Shown: positions 25,972-36,511, counted from the stretch's first letter. The stretch is DNA of 64,000 nt from Rhynchonema sp. JSB1_4 (GCA_030248065.1 JASAMV010004847.1:1-64000), one strand, 5' to 3'. Numbers and translations are program-made. Notes: a model not told the origin generated them from the letters alone.

Positions 25972-28409
25972 CTTGCTGATGTTTCACAATAATGTTCTAG
26001 TAACATGATTAATATGTGGTTTATGAGAATTCCTAAATCGTGAATTCAAACCATTCCTAAGCCCTGAAGGGAAAATGACGTCGTGCTACTCGATGACACA
26101 CAAAGCATTCAGTCGACACATTTTTCAGCTATGCAGCAGATGGTTGAGTAGTCAAGAGTGGATAAACTTTAAAATGAGGTTTCGTTCACGGAATGCTCTC
26201 TCACGCGAAAAATGCGTATCTGATACGTTTGAACGCTGAAGTTGTAAAGATATGGAACACTCGTTAACTTGCATTAGTTTAGGGACGAAACTAGGTACGT
26301 ACGCAGTTGTTCTAATCTCGATCTGTGAACTGATGAAAACATGAAAGTGCCAGCCGAGAGAGAAAAAACGCGCAACGGAAGGAAATAACCATGACAGAGG
26401 GGCACCACACTAGGCTGAGACTCTAATGAAGCCTTTCCCGCACGTGTTTGTGTTTGCGCTACCTTTCAGCGTTTTAAAAGGCGCGTGCGTCAAAGGAATT
26501 TTTGTGCGCCAGCTTATCCGAGAATAATGGGAGTTACAACTTCTCCAAACGCCCACGACCAAACGACACACGAGCTGATGGCTATCGATCACATCACAAA
26601 CAAGAGACGTCCACAGCGAAACCCGACCGAAGACGCTAACATCAGATATTGAACTCTTTGAACAGCCGCGATATTTTGGGTCTTTGAATGTACAGCTGTT
26701 TTGCTTTGTTGTTTGATGCATACGCGACCCGCAAAACGGCACAATTTTATATAATTTCACTTTACGCTTGGGCCGCCTGTGTGGAGCAGAGTCGGTTTGA
26801 GAATCGTTCAAACAATTATGTATACATGGCTGAAATTTTTACGGAGCGGTGCGCTTCATTGAACAATTTCTGTTCGTCCATTACGGACTGCATCAGATGT
26901 ACAGTATAACACAAAAGTCCTGTTCAATAATAAAAGGAAAACATAACGTTGTTTTCGGAATCAGTTTTCAGAATCAACAACTCTAATGGTCTGCTGACTA
27001 TCAGCTAAAAGTTAACAAAGAACTTTGGATAACTTGTTTCTGAGTTTGTACGGATGCCCCTGGACGAAATCCCGCATCCGGCACAGCCAGTGGCCAGGTT
27101 AAACAGCGTGCGGCACGCAATCCCAACACCTGAGGCTTGTTTTTGCCCCGACGCCGCCGACAGGTTCATTAGCGCGCCCGCAGATGTGTTTACAACGGCA
27201 AAAAAACCTGAATTTATGTGTGAGGCGCACGCACCTTGTGAACTTTGGCCCCGCCGTTTTTGTTTCTGTGCGGCGTGCGGGAGCTTGAACCAACACCTGC
27301 ACATACATGAACATAAATGCCACGAAATGAAAGGGACGCGAGGTTGGATGCGCAAGTAGGGATGGCAAGTTTGGTTGTTCATAACATAAATCATACCGAG
27401 CATCAGCCACACAAACAAAGGCGCTTGAGTCGCTGACGCAAGAAAGAGTGTGTCTCATAAACAGTCTTCGGTGGGAACACCTTAATTTTATTTATGAGTT
27501 CCCGCTCGGCCAACAATAGACGAACTAAAACGGTCACCTCCAGCACAGCGCCAAACCGGAAGGAACCCTAACAACGAAAGTGAAAGTGGAAACAATTATT
27601 ACATTGACAAAGAACTCTAATTTGGATTAGAAACGTCGGTGGTAATAAATCTGTGTGGCAAATCGGTCGACAAGATTCGTATCTCGTAGTATCCAAAGAG
27701 CAACGGAAAAGGAATCAAGATGTTTGAGTGCCGTGAAAGTTTTTACTGACGTAGAATTTTACCTTTTTAATCCATCTCTAATCCAAAATTTCATCACGTC
27801 CCTTCCCATCCGAACACTGGTGACAGTAACCCATACCGAACTCGTCTGCTGCTCCTACCCACGGTATCGCTAATTTCCGAAATTTTACCTGGCCCAACAA
27901 GAGACCAAATTCATCGCGAACAATTCTTGGTTAACCATGGATGTTCGTCCCTTCAACCACCGGATCAAAAGAAACAACAGCACCATGGCAAGATCTAAAC
28001 AGTCCAGCTGAACACAACCGTGTTGGCCTCTCGAGCAACCTTGGTCGCCCAGAATGTTGATGCTTCGAGGCAAATTGGAGTGGAGGGATGGGAGCTCACA
28101 GATCGAACATAATCGATCGCCCAATGGACCAAGAGCAACTGGGGTCGACTCGATCTGGCGCTTAGTGAAGTTCAGTGATATTAATTTGCTTTCTTTTGCC
28201 CAGCCCAGATTTGTTAGTCGTTCGGTGATACTGTGAAGCGACATCTTCAGTGATCCTGTTTGATGATTGATTCTAATTGAAACGCCAGAATTGAAAAAAA
28301 ACTACCGTAAATCAACAAAAAAGCAAAACAAAGCAAAACGTGAAGCTGCCGTAACAACCCTCACGTCACAACGGCACGTATCAAAAGCTTCGATTTTCAC
28401 GATTCTGTT

Positions 28410-28640
28410 TCAATAAAATTGAATTAATAGAACCCCCGGAATGGACCCCCAAGAATGCAATTCCCCGGCTTGATAGTTGTGTACAGGTACATTTATGCAC
28501 GTTTGTTGTTCGTTTAGAATATATTGATGAATTACAGTAGATGAATAGACACGGGTAATTGAGATTATAAGCGACCAAAACTCCCTTCAAATACACTTTT
28601 ATGTGTATTTCAGGGAACAACTCTTACACTTTTAGGTCTT
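28410..28640. mobile_element. Fragment of the CCCCC / TACCGTA element family
   Basis: GAATTAATAGAACCCCCGG at the left, then GTACATTTATGCACGTTTG and ATGAATAGACACG, closely match the interior of the element at 34262-36511 (around 34979-35045). It is therefore a second, shorter copy. Confidence 0.6.
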
Positions 28641-28854
28641 GGGGTCACCATTCTGAAACAGATCCGACCTGTGGAATAGTTTGCCCGAGTGCGTAGTCAC
28701 GTCACGTCTAAAACATACCCATTGAAAAAAGGCTGCGCGCTCAGTGCGGTGACATGGTCTTGGACTACATTTTGTCCAATTTCCCTTCAGCCCTCAACTA
28801 AAAGTTGTCATGCTTTGCCAAATGCCAAATCGCAGCTCAATTGGTCTCTTCCAA

Positions 28855-28995
28855 TTTTCAGATTAATTGTTTTGTCGCTGCTGACTCAACGTTCGCGTAT
28901 GACTCAACCAACACGAAACATTTTAGACGCCGAAATTTTTAACATCAAAATACGCGAACGTTGAGTCAGCAGCGACAAAACAATTAATCTGAAAA
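28855..28995. repeat. Perfect 45-bp inverted repeat with 51-bp loop
   Basis: 28855-28899 and 28951-28995 are exact reverse complements (start TTTTCAGATTAATTG). The loop has a further copy of TGACTCAAC. Perfect arms imply a recent origin or selection for the hairpin. Confidence 0.85.
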
Positions 28996-29243
28996 TGGTT
29001 GATGGAAGACTGATTACTATTGTACTCATTGTACTAGAGGCTCCATCTCGGTGCAGTAGGTAGGTCATCGCCCCCACGTGGGAAATTATGGTAAAAGCGC
29101 CCTTTTTGATCGTAGAGAATACCCTACAGCCTGCCGGCTAAGCCCGCTGAGGGATGGGCTCCCTGCCTGCACCACTTGTCCTACCACTGCACTAATTAAT
29201 GACATGAAAATCTTGGAATAGGCAACAAATGAGAAGAACTCAC

Positions 29244-29372
29244 AAAATTGTCGAATCCGAGCCCCTGCAACGACACGAGTATGTCTTCGCCGTTGATGGT
29301 CTTGCGTTTCTCATTGGCCCTGCGTGCGGCTGCCTTGCAGGTCAGGCAATGAATGTACTCGGACACGCATTC
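29244..29372 (-). CDS. NFYB: NF-YB histone-fold exon (partial gene)
   Basis: NF-YB pairs with NF-YC through histone folds and, with NF-YA, binds CCAAT boxes in promoters. This 129-base exon, phase 0 at both ends, has an AG acceptor (TTCTTCAG) and a GTGAGT donor. It encodes 43 residues including ECVSEYIHCLTCKA and EKRKTINGEDILVSLQGLG, then FDNF. The family has QECVSEFISFITSEA and EKRKTINGEDILFAMSTLGFD at the same places. The preceding exon should carry the LPIANVARIMK segment and the next one the EPLKLYLQKYRE helix. I found neither within 8 kb upstream (the MITE cluster) or 5 kb downstream. It is either an exon of a gene with very long introns or a remnant. Confidence 0.78.
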
Positions 29373-29535
29373 CTGAAGAATTTGGCATGGAAAATAGTTT
29401 AGTTGGTCACGTAAGAAACAGACTTTATTGTCAAAACAGAAGAAAGCTTTTCTAATTTTTTTGCCTCATTTCAAATTTGGCAGGGCTTGGACCAGGCCAG
29501 CCTCCACCTTATATAACCTCCTATAATCCTACAAA

Positions 29536-29852
29536 CAGTGAAGTGACCCAAGATACCCTGGGGAGGGAGGTTCCGGATTTGCTCGAGATACCCGAAGAGG
29601 CTTAGGCTCATTTTTTGAGGTCGAAAATTTGACCTATTTTGCCCTTTTTTGTAAAAAAAACCTCAACAGAAAGGGTATTTTGACGATTTTTGATCACATT
29701 GACCTAAATATCACTCATTTTATGCCTAAAAATGCCTATTTTAGGCCTAAACTTACCTATTTTAGGCAAAAATTGTGGGAGCAGACGTATCCGGAGGGGG
29801 AACAGTGGGGCAGGCGTACCCGAGGTGGATCCCTCCCCCAGGAACAACACTG
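29536..29852 (-). mobile_element. Chimeric hAT-type MITE with two different arm motifs
   Basis: It starts CAGTGAAG and ends CCCAGGAACAACACTG. The left arm has GATACCC / GAGATACCC, the motif of the element at 31491-31913. The right arm has GCAGACGTATCC and GCAGGCGTACCC, the motif of elements A1 and A5. The core is the A-family core in reverse. No matching 8-bp duplication is found, in line with a recombinant or degraded copy. Confidence 0.6.
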
Positions 29853-29867
29853 CTGTATAGTTGCAGG

Positions 29868-30227
29868 CAGTGTAGTTCCTGGGGGGAGGGGGGTCCCCCC
29901 TCGGGTACGCTATTTCCCCTCAGGTGGTACACTATCCCCCTATCTCCCCTAATTTTTGCCTAAAATAGGCATTTTTAGGCCTAAAATGGGCATTTTTAGG
30001 CCAAAAACGTGTGATTTTTCGGTCAATATTGTCAAAAGTCGCCAAAATATCCTTTTTATGAAGAATTTTTTCCAAAGGCGGGTAAAAATCGGTCAAATTT
30101 TCTACCTCAAAAAGTGACTTTTTCCTGAATATGGGTCTTCCCCCTTCTCCCCTCGGGGGTACACTATCTCCCCCCTCCAAAAAACGGGGGGTCCGCTATC
30201 TCCCCCTCCGGACCAGGAACTACACTG
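29868..30227 (+). mobile_element. hAT-type MITE A2 (360 bp), arm motif GGTACACTATCTCCCC
   Basis: Ends are CAGTGTAGTTCCTGG / CCAGGAACTACACTG, as in A1, and the core is the same. Both arms carry GGTACACTATCTCCCC-type units instead of the A1 motif. Flanks GTTGCAGG and GTTGCGGG resemble an 8-bp duplication if one base is allowed to shift, so the duplication is imperfect. Confidence 0.85.
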
Positions 30228-30488
30228 TTGCGGGTGAAAAAAACGTTTTTTTTCCTGAAAAGGGTTTGGGGGAGGAGGAGATACTTCGGAGCGGGCAGGG
30301 TACCATACAAGTTTTTTTGAGTTCCTATTGTTATGTGCTATAAAGTGCATATATCGCGCGTAGCGTGCGATTGTTTGCACTTCTAACTAAGGGTTTTCGG
30401 TCGAAATTTGGGCATCTTTGACTGAAAAATGGGCATTTTGAGGGCAAAAATCGGGGCGGGTAGGGTACCAGAGCGGGGCGGGTGGGGG

Positions 30489-31013
30489 TAGGGTTAGGGT
30501 TAGAGGTCGGGGGGGTACCCGACACCCGACAGCCGACACCCGACATCTGGAAGTACCCGACACCCGACACCCGACATCTCAGAAAAAAAGCCGACACCCG
30601 ACACCCGACAGTTGCAAAAAAACCCGACACCCGACATCTAGTTTTTGAAAAAAACCCGACACCCGACACCTGTTTTTGGACCAAAAACAGGCAAATTTTT
30701 GCTCATTAGCATCATGAGTGCAATTTTTTGGCTCAAGTTACTGAATTCAAGTATTTTCACACGAAATAAACACCAAAATGCCATATTCTGCGTCTTCGGA
30801 AACATTTGGTTCGAAGAAAATTTTCTCTCAAAATTCTTCTCTCAAGCAATACTGATGTTTTGAACCGTAAGTGTCGGGTGTCGGCTGTCGGGTGTCGGGT
30901 GCGGAAAAACCCGGCACCCGCCATCTGGGGGTACCCGACACCCGACACCTACACTTTTTTGGCACCCGACACCCGACACCCGACAGCCGACACCCGACAT
31001 CTCTCTAACCCTA
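30489..31013. mobile_element. Element built of CCGACACC repeats
   Basis: Both arms consist of ACCCGACACCCGACA units; near the right end some are inverted (TGTCGGGTGTCGG). Edges TAGGGTTAGAG / CTCTAACCCTA are inverse. It interrupts a GGTACCCTACCCGCC-type (B) element, whose motif is seen on both sides (about 30455-30487 and 31015-31085). Confidence 0.65.
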
Positions 31014-31093
31014 GGTAGGGTACCAGAGCGGACAGCGGAGCGGGTAGGGGGTAGTGTACCAGGCCGAGGCGGGTAGGTTACCATTGGGGGGAC

Positions 31094-31481
31094 CAGTGTA
31101 GTTCCTGGGGGGAGGGGGTCCCCCCCATAAGGTTCACTAACCGCCGCGACCAAGGTACACTAGTACACTAACCGCTGCGCCTGGTACACTAACCGCCTCA
31201 ATTTTTGCCTAAAATCGGCATTTTTAGGCCTAAAATGAGCATTTTTAGGCCTAAAATGGGTGATTTTTAGGTCAATGATGTCAAAAGTCGCCAAAATACC
31301 CTTTTTATGGAGAATTTTTTCCAAAAGGGGGCAAACATCGGTCAAATGTTCCACCTCAAAAAGTGACTTTTTCCTGGATTTGGGTCTTCCCCCCTTCCCC
31401 CACCCAGGGAGGTACACTAACCGCCGCACGGAAAAAAGGAGTGGGTACACTAACCGCCGCGCCGGACCGGGAACTACACTG
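31094..31481 (+). mobile_element. hAT-type MITE A3 (388 bp), arm motif GGTACACTAACCGCCGC
   Basis: A-family ends and core, with GGTACACTAACCGCCGC-type units in both arms. The octamer GGGGGGAC precedes it (31086-31093) and follows it (31483-31490) with one extra G. A third copy of the octamer follows the next element, so the two insertions share a target site. Confidence 0.85.
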
Positions 31482-31490
31482 GGGGGGGAC

Positions 31491-31913
31491 CAGTGTGGTG
31501 GCAGGCCAATCGACCCAAGATACCCTAGGGGGGAAGGTTTCGGAGTTACTCGAGATACCCCCCAGAGGCTGCCCAGATACCCCTATGGTCCGTCAAAAGG
31601 CGAAAAAAGGCCGTTTTTTGCATGCAATTTTACTGCAAAATTGGCCTAAAAATGGGTACTTTTTGACATTTTTGCCGAAAATTGGCTGAAAATGACCATT
31701 TTTGGGTGTTTGCGCGCGGAACGCGCGATTTTTAGGGGTTCCGAGGTCCAAAAACACCCATTTTTGCCTTTAAAAAGCATAAATATACTTACTCGAGATA
31801 CCCTTTGGGGTCGGCTCGAGATAGATACCCTCCCCCCCATCCCCCCCGAAGGGTTGACTCGAGATAGATACCCCTTAGGGGGGGAATCCCCCCATCCCCC
31901 CAGCCACTACAGT
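31491..31913 (+). mobile_element. hAT-type MITE G (423 bp), arm motif CTCGAGATACCC
   Basis: Starts CAGTGTGGTGGC and ends AGCCACTACAGT. Flanking octamers GGGGGGAC (31483-31490 and 31914-31921) form a perfect 8-bp duplication. Both arms carry CTCGAGATACCC units. The core has the hairpin GCGCGCGGAACGCGCG followed by ATTTTTAGG. Confidence 0.8.
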
Positions 31914-32303
31914 GGGGGGACCCCTCCCTCCCCCAGCCACAGAACTAGTACTGGTATTCAGTGCTGTAGTGTACCTGGGATTTGGGGGGGGGGAAATCCG
32001 GTTTGGGGGGGGAGGGGGGCGAGATTTTTCGGGGCGGATAGGGTACAACACAAGTTTTTTCGGGATGCCTGTTTTTATGTACTAAACAGACATATATCGC
32101 GCGCAGCGCGAAATTTTTTGCACTTTTAGGGTTTTCGGTCGAAATTTGGGCATTTTTGACCGAAAAATGGGCAGTTTGGGGTAAAAATCGGGGCGGGTAG
32201 GGTATCAGGGCGGGGCGGGTAGGGGAGTAGGGTACCAGAGCGGGGCGGGTAGGGGGGTAGCGTACCAGGCCGGGGCGGGTAGGGTACCATTGTGGGGGAC
32301 CCC

Positions 32304-33113
32304 CAGTGCTGTGGCTACTTTTGCGGGGCGGGTAGGGTACATAGGTGGAAAAAATCGGGGCGGGCAGTGTAGTTCCTGGGGGGAGGGGGGTCCCCCCCTA
32401 AGGTACACTAACCGCCGCGACCAAGGTACACTAGTACACTAACCGCCGCGTCAGGTACACTAACCGCCTCAATTTTTGCCTAAAATAGGCAATTTTAGGC
32501 CTAAAATGGGCATTTTTAGGCCTAAAATGGGTGATTTTTAGGTCGATGTTGTCAAAAGCCGCCAAAATACCCTTTTTATGGAGAATTTTTTCTAAAAAGG
32601 GCCAAAAATCGGTCAAATTTTCTACCTCAAAAAGTGACTTTTTCCTGAATTTGGGTCTTCCCCCCCCTTCCCCCCAGGGAGGTACACTAACCGCCGCACG
32701 GAAAAAAGGGGTAGGTACACTAACCGCCGCGCCTGACCAGGAACTACACTGGGGGCGGGTAGGGGGGTAGTGTACCTGGGATTTTGGGGGGGGGGGGAAA
32801 TCCGGTTTGGGGGGGGAGGGGGGGAAGATTTTTCGGGGCGGGTAGGGTACAACACAAGTTTTTTCGAGTGCCTGTTTTTATGTACTAAAAAGTGCATATA
32901 TCGCGCGGAGCGCGAGATTTTTTGCACTTTTTAGGGTTTTCGGTCGAAATTTGGGCATTTTTGACCGAAAAATGGGTATTTTGGGGGTAAAAATCGGGGC
33001 GGGTAGGGTACCAGAGCGGGGCGGGTAGGGGGGTAGCGTACCAGGCCGGGGCGGGTAGGGTACCATTGGGGGGGACCCCCCATTCCCCCCCCCCCGCCCC
33101 AGCCACAGCACTG
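32304..33113 (-). mobile_element. hAT-type MITE B (second copy), nested
   Basis: Starts CAGTGCTGTGGCTAC and ends AGCCACAGCACTG, with B-type arms and core (CGCGCGGAGCGCG hairpin). It lies inside the copy at 31959-33147 and contains element A4. Its target was a G/C homopolymer run, so the duplication cannot be read cleanly. Confidence 0.8.
32365..32751 (+). mobile_element. hAT-type MITE A4 (387 bp), arm motif GGTACACTAACCGCCGC
   Basis: Perfect A-family ends, with a perfect 8-bp duplication GGGGCGGG (32357-32364 and 32752-32759). The target lies in an arm motif of the surrounding B element. Arms and core match A3. Confidence 0.92.
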
Positions 33114-33195
33114 CCCCCCACCCCCCCCCCCCCCAGCCACAGCACTGCTGGTATTGGGTATTGGCCTGGGTCGAAAAATCGGTATTGTCCTTAGA

Positions 33196-33480
33196 CTTAG
33201 TTTGGGGGGAGGGAAATTTTAGGGGAGATACTGTGCCATGCTACACTCGTGGGAATTCAATTTTTATGGATTCTAATGTGCATGAATCGCGCGAAGCGCG
33301 CAAATTTTTTGGTGGATTTTGAGCCATTTTGGACCAAAAATGGCACTTTTGGGGTAAAAAATTGGGGGAGATATCGTACCAGAGACTAGGGGAGATACTG
33401 TACATGCGCGCGGGGGAGCCACATACCGTACCGGCGAGAGGGAGATACTGTGCCTTTCGGTGGGGTACATATCTCGCAAT
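33196..33480. mobile_element. MITE-like block, arm motif GGGGAGATACTGTACC (approximate ends)
   Basis: Four copies of GGGGAGATACTGTACC-type sequence flank a core with ATCGCGCGAAGCGCGC and AAATTTTTTGG, as in the B family. The inverse of the motif, GGTACAGTATCTCCCC, is one base from the A2 motif. Terminal repeats are not clear. Confidence 0.6.
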
Positions 33481-33481
33481 C

Positions 33482-33545
33482 GGGCCGGGTTTGGCCGGCC
33501 CGGCCTGGCCTGGCCCGAGCACCTGCCGCACGGCCCGATTGCGAC
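33482..33545. repeat. GGCCCGG-rich repeat
   Basis: GCAATCGGGCCGGGTTTGG and nearby GGCCCGG units end in CGGCCCGATTGCGA, which inverts the start. Related copies are at 34113-34205 and 37210-37252; a looser one is at 48.1-48.2 kb. Confidence 0.6.
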
Positions 33546-33785
33546 TTCTGCTTACCGGACTTGATTGCCTTGATCCATCGGTCGACTACACATGTTGTTG
33601 GACGGACAGTGTGTTGATTTTGCTGTTGATGTTAGCCAGTAACCACCTCTCCTGGTTCAAACTGATGCCGGCACATGCCGCACTCGCCTCGCACAGAGAA
33701 CGGCAATCCGGTCGCTCAGCTCGCACTGAAATTTCTTTCTTTTCATTCCCTATTTCCTCCACCGCTCATGCCTGAAATAGCAAGG

Positions 33786-33980
33786 GATTCCGTTTAATCC
33801 GTTTTATTTTTCAATCCATAATCAGTCTTCCCCCCAGCACGCCAAAATCCGTTTAATCCGGTTAATCCGTTTAATCCGTTTAATCCGTTTTATTTATAAT
33901 CAGTCTTCCCCCCAGCGCGCGAAAATCCGGTTAATCCGTTTAATCCGTTTAATCCGTTTTATTTATAATCAGTCTTCCCG
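33786..33980. repeat. ~80-bp tandem repeat of AATCCGTTT arrays with fold-back ends
   Basis: ATAATCAGTCTTCCCCCCAG recurs, separated by runs of AATCCGTTT ending in TTTTATTTA. The unit shares its ends with the 74-bp fold-back at 12973-13046, so it looks like a tandemly amplified version of that element. Confidence 0.7.
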
Positions 33981-34112
33981 GCACGTTCGTGGTTGTCTGT
34001 TGTTGACCAATGCTGCCTTCCAATTTTGGTGTGTTCTGTTTCTCTTCTAATGGTTTTTGCAACTGTGATTTTGCTCGAGTGCGAGTTGCTTGCTGTGCTT
34101 GCTAAGCAAAGG

Positions 34113-34205
34113 TCACAATCGGGCCGGGTTTGGGCGGCCCGGCCCGGCCCGAGCCCCCAAATCTCCGGCCCGACCTCTCGGGCCGGGGTGCCCGGCCCGG
34201 CTAGG
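34113..34205. repeat. GGCCCGG-rich repeat, second copy
   Basis: Starts CACAATCGGGCCGGGTTTGG and consists almost wholly of GGCCCGG and CCGGCCCG units. It is related to the copy at 33482-33545. Confidence 0.6.
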
Positions 34206-34558
34206 CTAGGCATGGGCACAGCACAATACCGATTTTTGGGCCCACCCAATAATGCCCAATACCGTAAAAACCTAAATACAGCCCCCCCCCCGGAATAGAG
34301 CCCCCCGTAAATACAGCCCCCAAAAAGGGGTCAGTGAATTAATAGAGCCCCCCCGGAATAGAGCCCCCCTAAGTAACATCCCCTATACAGTAGTGTATTA
34401 AGGCTTGATGATTTTTGTTTTGTCGTTTGTTCATTCATGATTATCATTGTGTTGCGTACACTCGTTTATTTTTCAGGTGTTTTCCGGATCTCGTTGTAGG
34501 TCTTTGCGTGAGCTTGCAAATAAAATTTGAATTTGAATGATAGTGGTGCACTGCACAG

Positions 34559-34970
34559 CAGTGGTGTAGCTACCCAGGCGGGGCGGCAACCTACTGTACC
34601 ACCCAAAATGCGGGGCGGCAACCTACCTACTGTACCAGCCGAGCTAGGGGGGGGGGGTCGTACCACTTGGGGGGGGTCATCTGGAAACCGAAATTTTTTA
34701 TGTCTAAATACTGAAGAAAATGTGGCCTAAAACACTAATTTCGCGCGCAGCGCGCGATTTTTCGCCTATTTGCAGACAAATATGCTAATTTTATGCAATT
34801 TTAAGCCAAAAATGAATGTTTTGGGTGAAAAGTTAGGTGGGGCGGCAACCTACCTACTGTACCAGGGGAGGGGCGGCAACCTACCTACTGTACCAGGCGA
34901 GGGGCGGCAACCTACCTACTGTACCTAGGGGGGGGTCCCCCCCCCACCCCCCCCCCCAGCTACACCACTG
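34559..34970. mobile_element. hAT-type MITE D (412 bp), arm motif GGCGGCAACCTACC...TGTACC
   Basis: Starts CAGTGGTGTAGCTA and ends TAGC/AGCTACACCACTG-type inverse. A perfect 8-bp duplication CTGCACAG flanks it (34551-34558 and 34971-34978). Both arms carry GGGGCGGCAACCTACCTAC...TGTACC units. The core has TTCGCGCGCAGCGCGCGA followed by TTTTTCGCC. Confidence 0.92.
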
Positions 34971-35515
34971 CTGCACAGGTACATTTATGCACGTTTGTTG
35001 TCCGTTCAGAGCACATAATACGCCTCTTATTGACGAATAGACACGAATAAATGTGATTACAAGTGAAAAAAGCATCCTTATAAGCCCCTTTTTAGGGGTT
35101 TTGGGGGTATTTCTGGGAACAATTTTTCAGGTTCGGGTCAGTGAATTAATAGAGGCCCCCCGGAATCAGTGCTGGGGCTACTTTGGCGGGGCGGGTAGGG
35201 TACATCGGTGGAAAAAATCGGGGCGGGTAGGGGGGTAGTGTACCTGTGGGATTTTGGGGGGGGGGGGAAATCCGGTTTGGGGGCGAGTGGGGGGAAGATT
35301 TTTCGGGGCGGGTAGGGTACAACACAAGTTTTTTTCGCGTGCCTGTTTTTATGTAGTACTAAAAAGTACATATATCGCGCGCAGCAGCGCGAAATTTTTT
35401 GCACTTTTTAGGGTTTTCGGTCGAAATTTGAGCATTTTTGACCGAAAAATGGGGCATTTTGGGGGTAAAAATCGGGGCGGGTAGGGTACCAGGGCGGGGC
35501 GGGTAGGGGGGTAGG

Positions 35516-36329
35516 CAGTGCTGTGGCTGGGGGGGTGGGGGGGTCCCCCCCAATGGTACCCTACCCGCCCCGGCCTGGTACGCTACCCCCCTACCCGCCC
35601 CGCTCTGTACCCTACCCCCCTACCCGCCCCGCCCTGTACCCTACCCGCCCCGATTTTTACCCCCAAAATGCCCATTTTTCGGTCAAAATCCCAAATTTCG
35701 ACCAAAAACCCTAAAAAGTGCAAAAAATCTCGCGCTGCGCGCGATATATGCACTTTTAGTACATAAAAACAGGCACCCGAAAAAACTTGTGCTTACCCTA
35801 CCCGCCCCGAAAAATCTTCCCCCCCTCCCCCCCAACCGATTTCCCCCCCCCCCAAAATCCCAGGTACACTACCCCCTACCCAGTGTAGTTCCTGGTCCGG
35901 AGGGGGAACAGACGTACCCTCCACTATTTTCGGAGGGGGACAGACGTACCTACCTGGGGGGGAAGTCCCAATTTGGGGGGGGGACGGAAAACAGTCATTT
36001 TTTGAGGTCGAAAACTTGGACTATTTTTGCCTTCTTTTACGAAAAATCCCCTATAAAAAGGGTATTTTGGCGTTTTTTTGGAGGTTTCACCTAAAGTTTA
36101 CCTATTTTTGGCCTAAAAATGCCTATTTTAGGCCTAAGTTTGCCCATTTTAGGAAAAAATTGGGGAGCAGAACCCGGAGGGGGAACAGTGGGGCAGGCGT
36201 ACCATGGAGGGGGAACAGACGTACCCGAGGGGGGACCCCCCTCCCCCCCAGGAACTACACTGCCCCTACCCGCCCCGATTTTTTCCACCTATGTACCCTA
36301 CCCGCCCCGCAAAAGTAGCCACAGCACTG
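35516..36329 (+). mobile_element. hAT-type MITE B1, opposite orientation, contains A5
   Basis: Starts CAGTGCTGTGGCTGGGG and ends GTAGCCACAGCACTG. A perfect 8-bp duplication GGGGTAGG (35508-35515 and 36330-36337) lies in the motif array of B3. Arms carry GGTACCCTACCCGCCCCG. Without A5 it is about 430 bp. Confidence 0.9.
35881..36262 (-). mobile_element. hAT-type MITE A5 (382 bp), arm motif GGTACGTCTGTTCCCC
   Basis: A-family ends with a perfect 8-bp duplication CCCCTACC (35873-35880 and 36263-36270), in an arm motif of B1. It is in reverse orientation: the arms read GGGGGAACAGACGTACC, the inverse of the A1 motif. Confidence 0.92.
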
Positions 36330-36511
36330 GGGGTAGGGTACCAGAGCGTAGGGGGTAGTGTAGTGCACCAGGCCGGGGCGGGTAGGGTACCATTGGGGGG
36401 GACCCCCCACCCCCCCAGCAGCCACAGCACTGCCCCCGGAAGGAATAGAGCCCCCAAAATGGGGTCAGTGAATTAATAGAGCCCCCCTTCTATTTAGGTT
36501 TTTACGGTACG

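Larger units (their letters stand above)
25990..29240. other. 3.2-kb stretch with no supported gene
   Basis: Open frames of 119-137 codons exist on the minus strand (26410-26811, 27005-27418, 27885-28244) but show no recognisable domain or consistent splice partners. The stretch also holds a GGGGG-type element fragment near 28.4-28.6 kb and a 45-bp inverted repeat at 28855-28995. Confidence 0.4.
31959..33147 (-). mobile_element. hAT-type MITE B (outer copy), host of two nested insertions
   Basis: Starts CAGTGCTGTAG and ends CAGCCACAGCACTG. A perfect 8-bp duplication, CTGGTATT, flanks it (31951-31958 and 33148-33155). Arms carry GGGGCGGGTAGGGTACC (inverse of GGTACCCTACCCGCCCC). The core has ATATATCGCGCGCAGCGCG. 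Its right arm is split by the B copy at 32304-33113. Confidence 0.88.
35167..36432 (-). mobile_element. hAT-type MITE B3, contains B1
   Basis: Starts CAGTGCTGGGGCTAC and ends GCCACAGCACTG, with B-type arms (GGGGCGGGTAGGGTACC) and the core hairpin CGCGCGCAGCAGCGCG. Flanks CCCCGGAAT and CCCCGGAA are near-identical, so the duplication is slightly altered. It lies inside the TACCGTA element. Confidence 0.8.
34262..36511. mobile_element. Outer element of the TACCGTAAAAACC family, heavily filled with insertions
   Basis: TACCGTAAAAACCTAAATA at the left is matched exactly in inverse by TATTTAGGTTTTTACGGTA at the right. Inside each end is a run of (C)5-7 GGAATAGAG / AATAGAGCCCC units. It contains elements D, B3, B1 and A5. 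Its own middle matches the fragment at 28.4-28.6 kb. Confidence 0.75.

Noticed and set aside
26410..28244. Open frames of 119-137 codons on the minus strand
   Set aside because: Odd composition, no domain, no phase-consistent neighbours.
30480..30512. TTAGGGTTAG read as a telomeric repeat
   Set aside because: Only two units, at the edge of a CCGACACC element whose other end carries the inverse. Better explained as its terminal repeat.
33595..33775. Possible terminal exon on the minus strand (LNQERWLLANINSKINTL)
   Set aside because: It has a fair acceptor and a stop, but it is short, flanked by repeats and matches no family. It is not the missing NF-YB segment.
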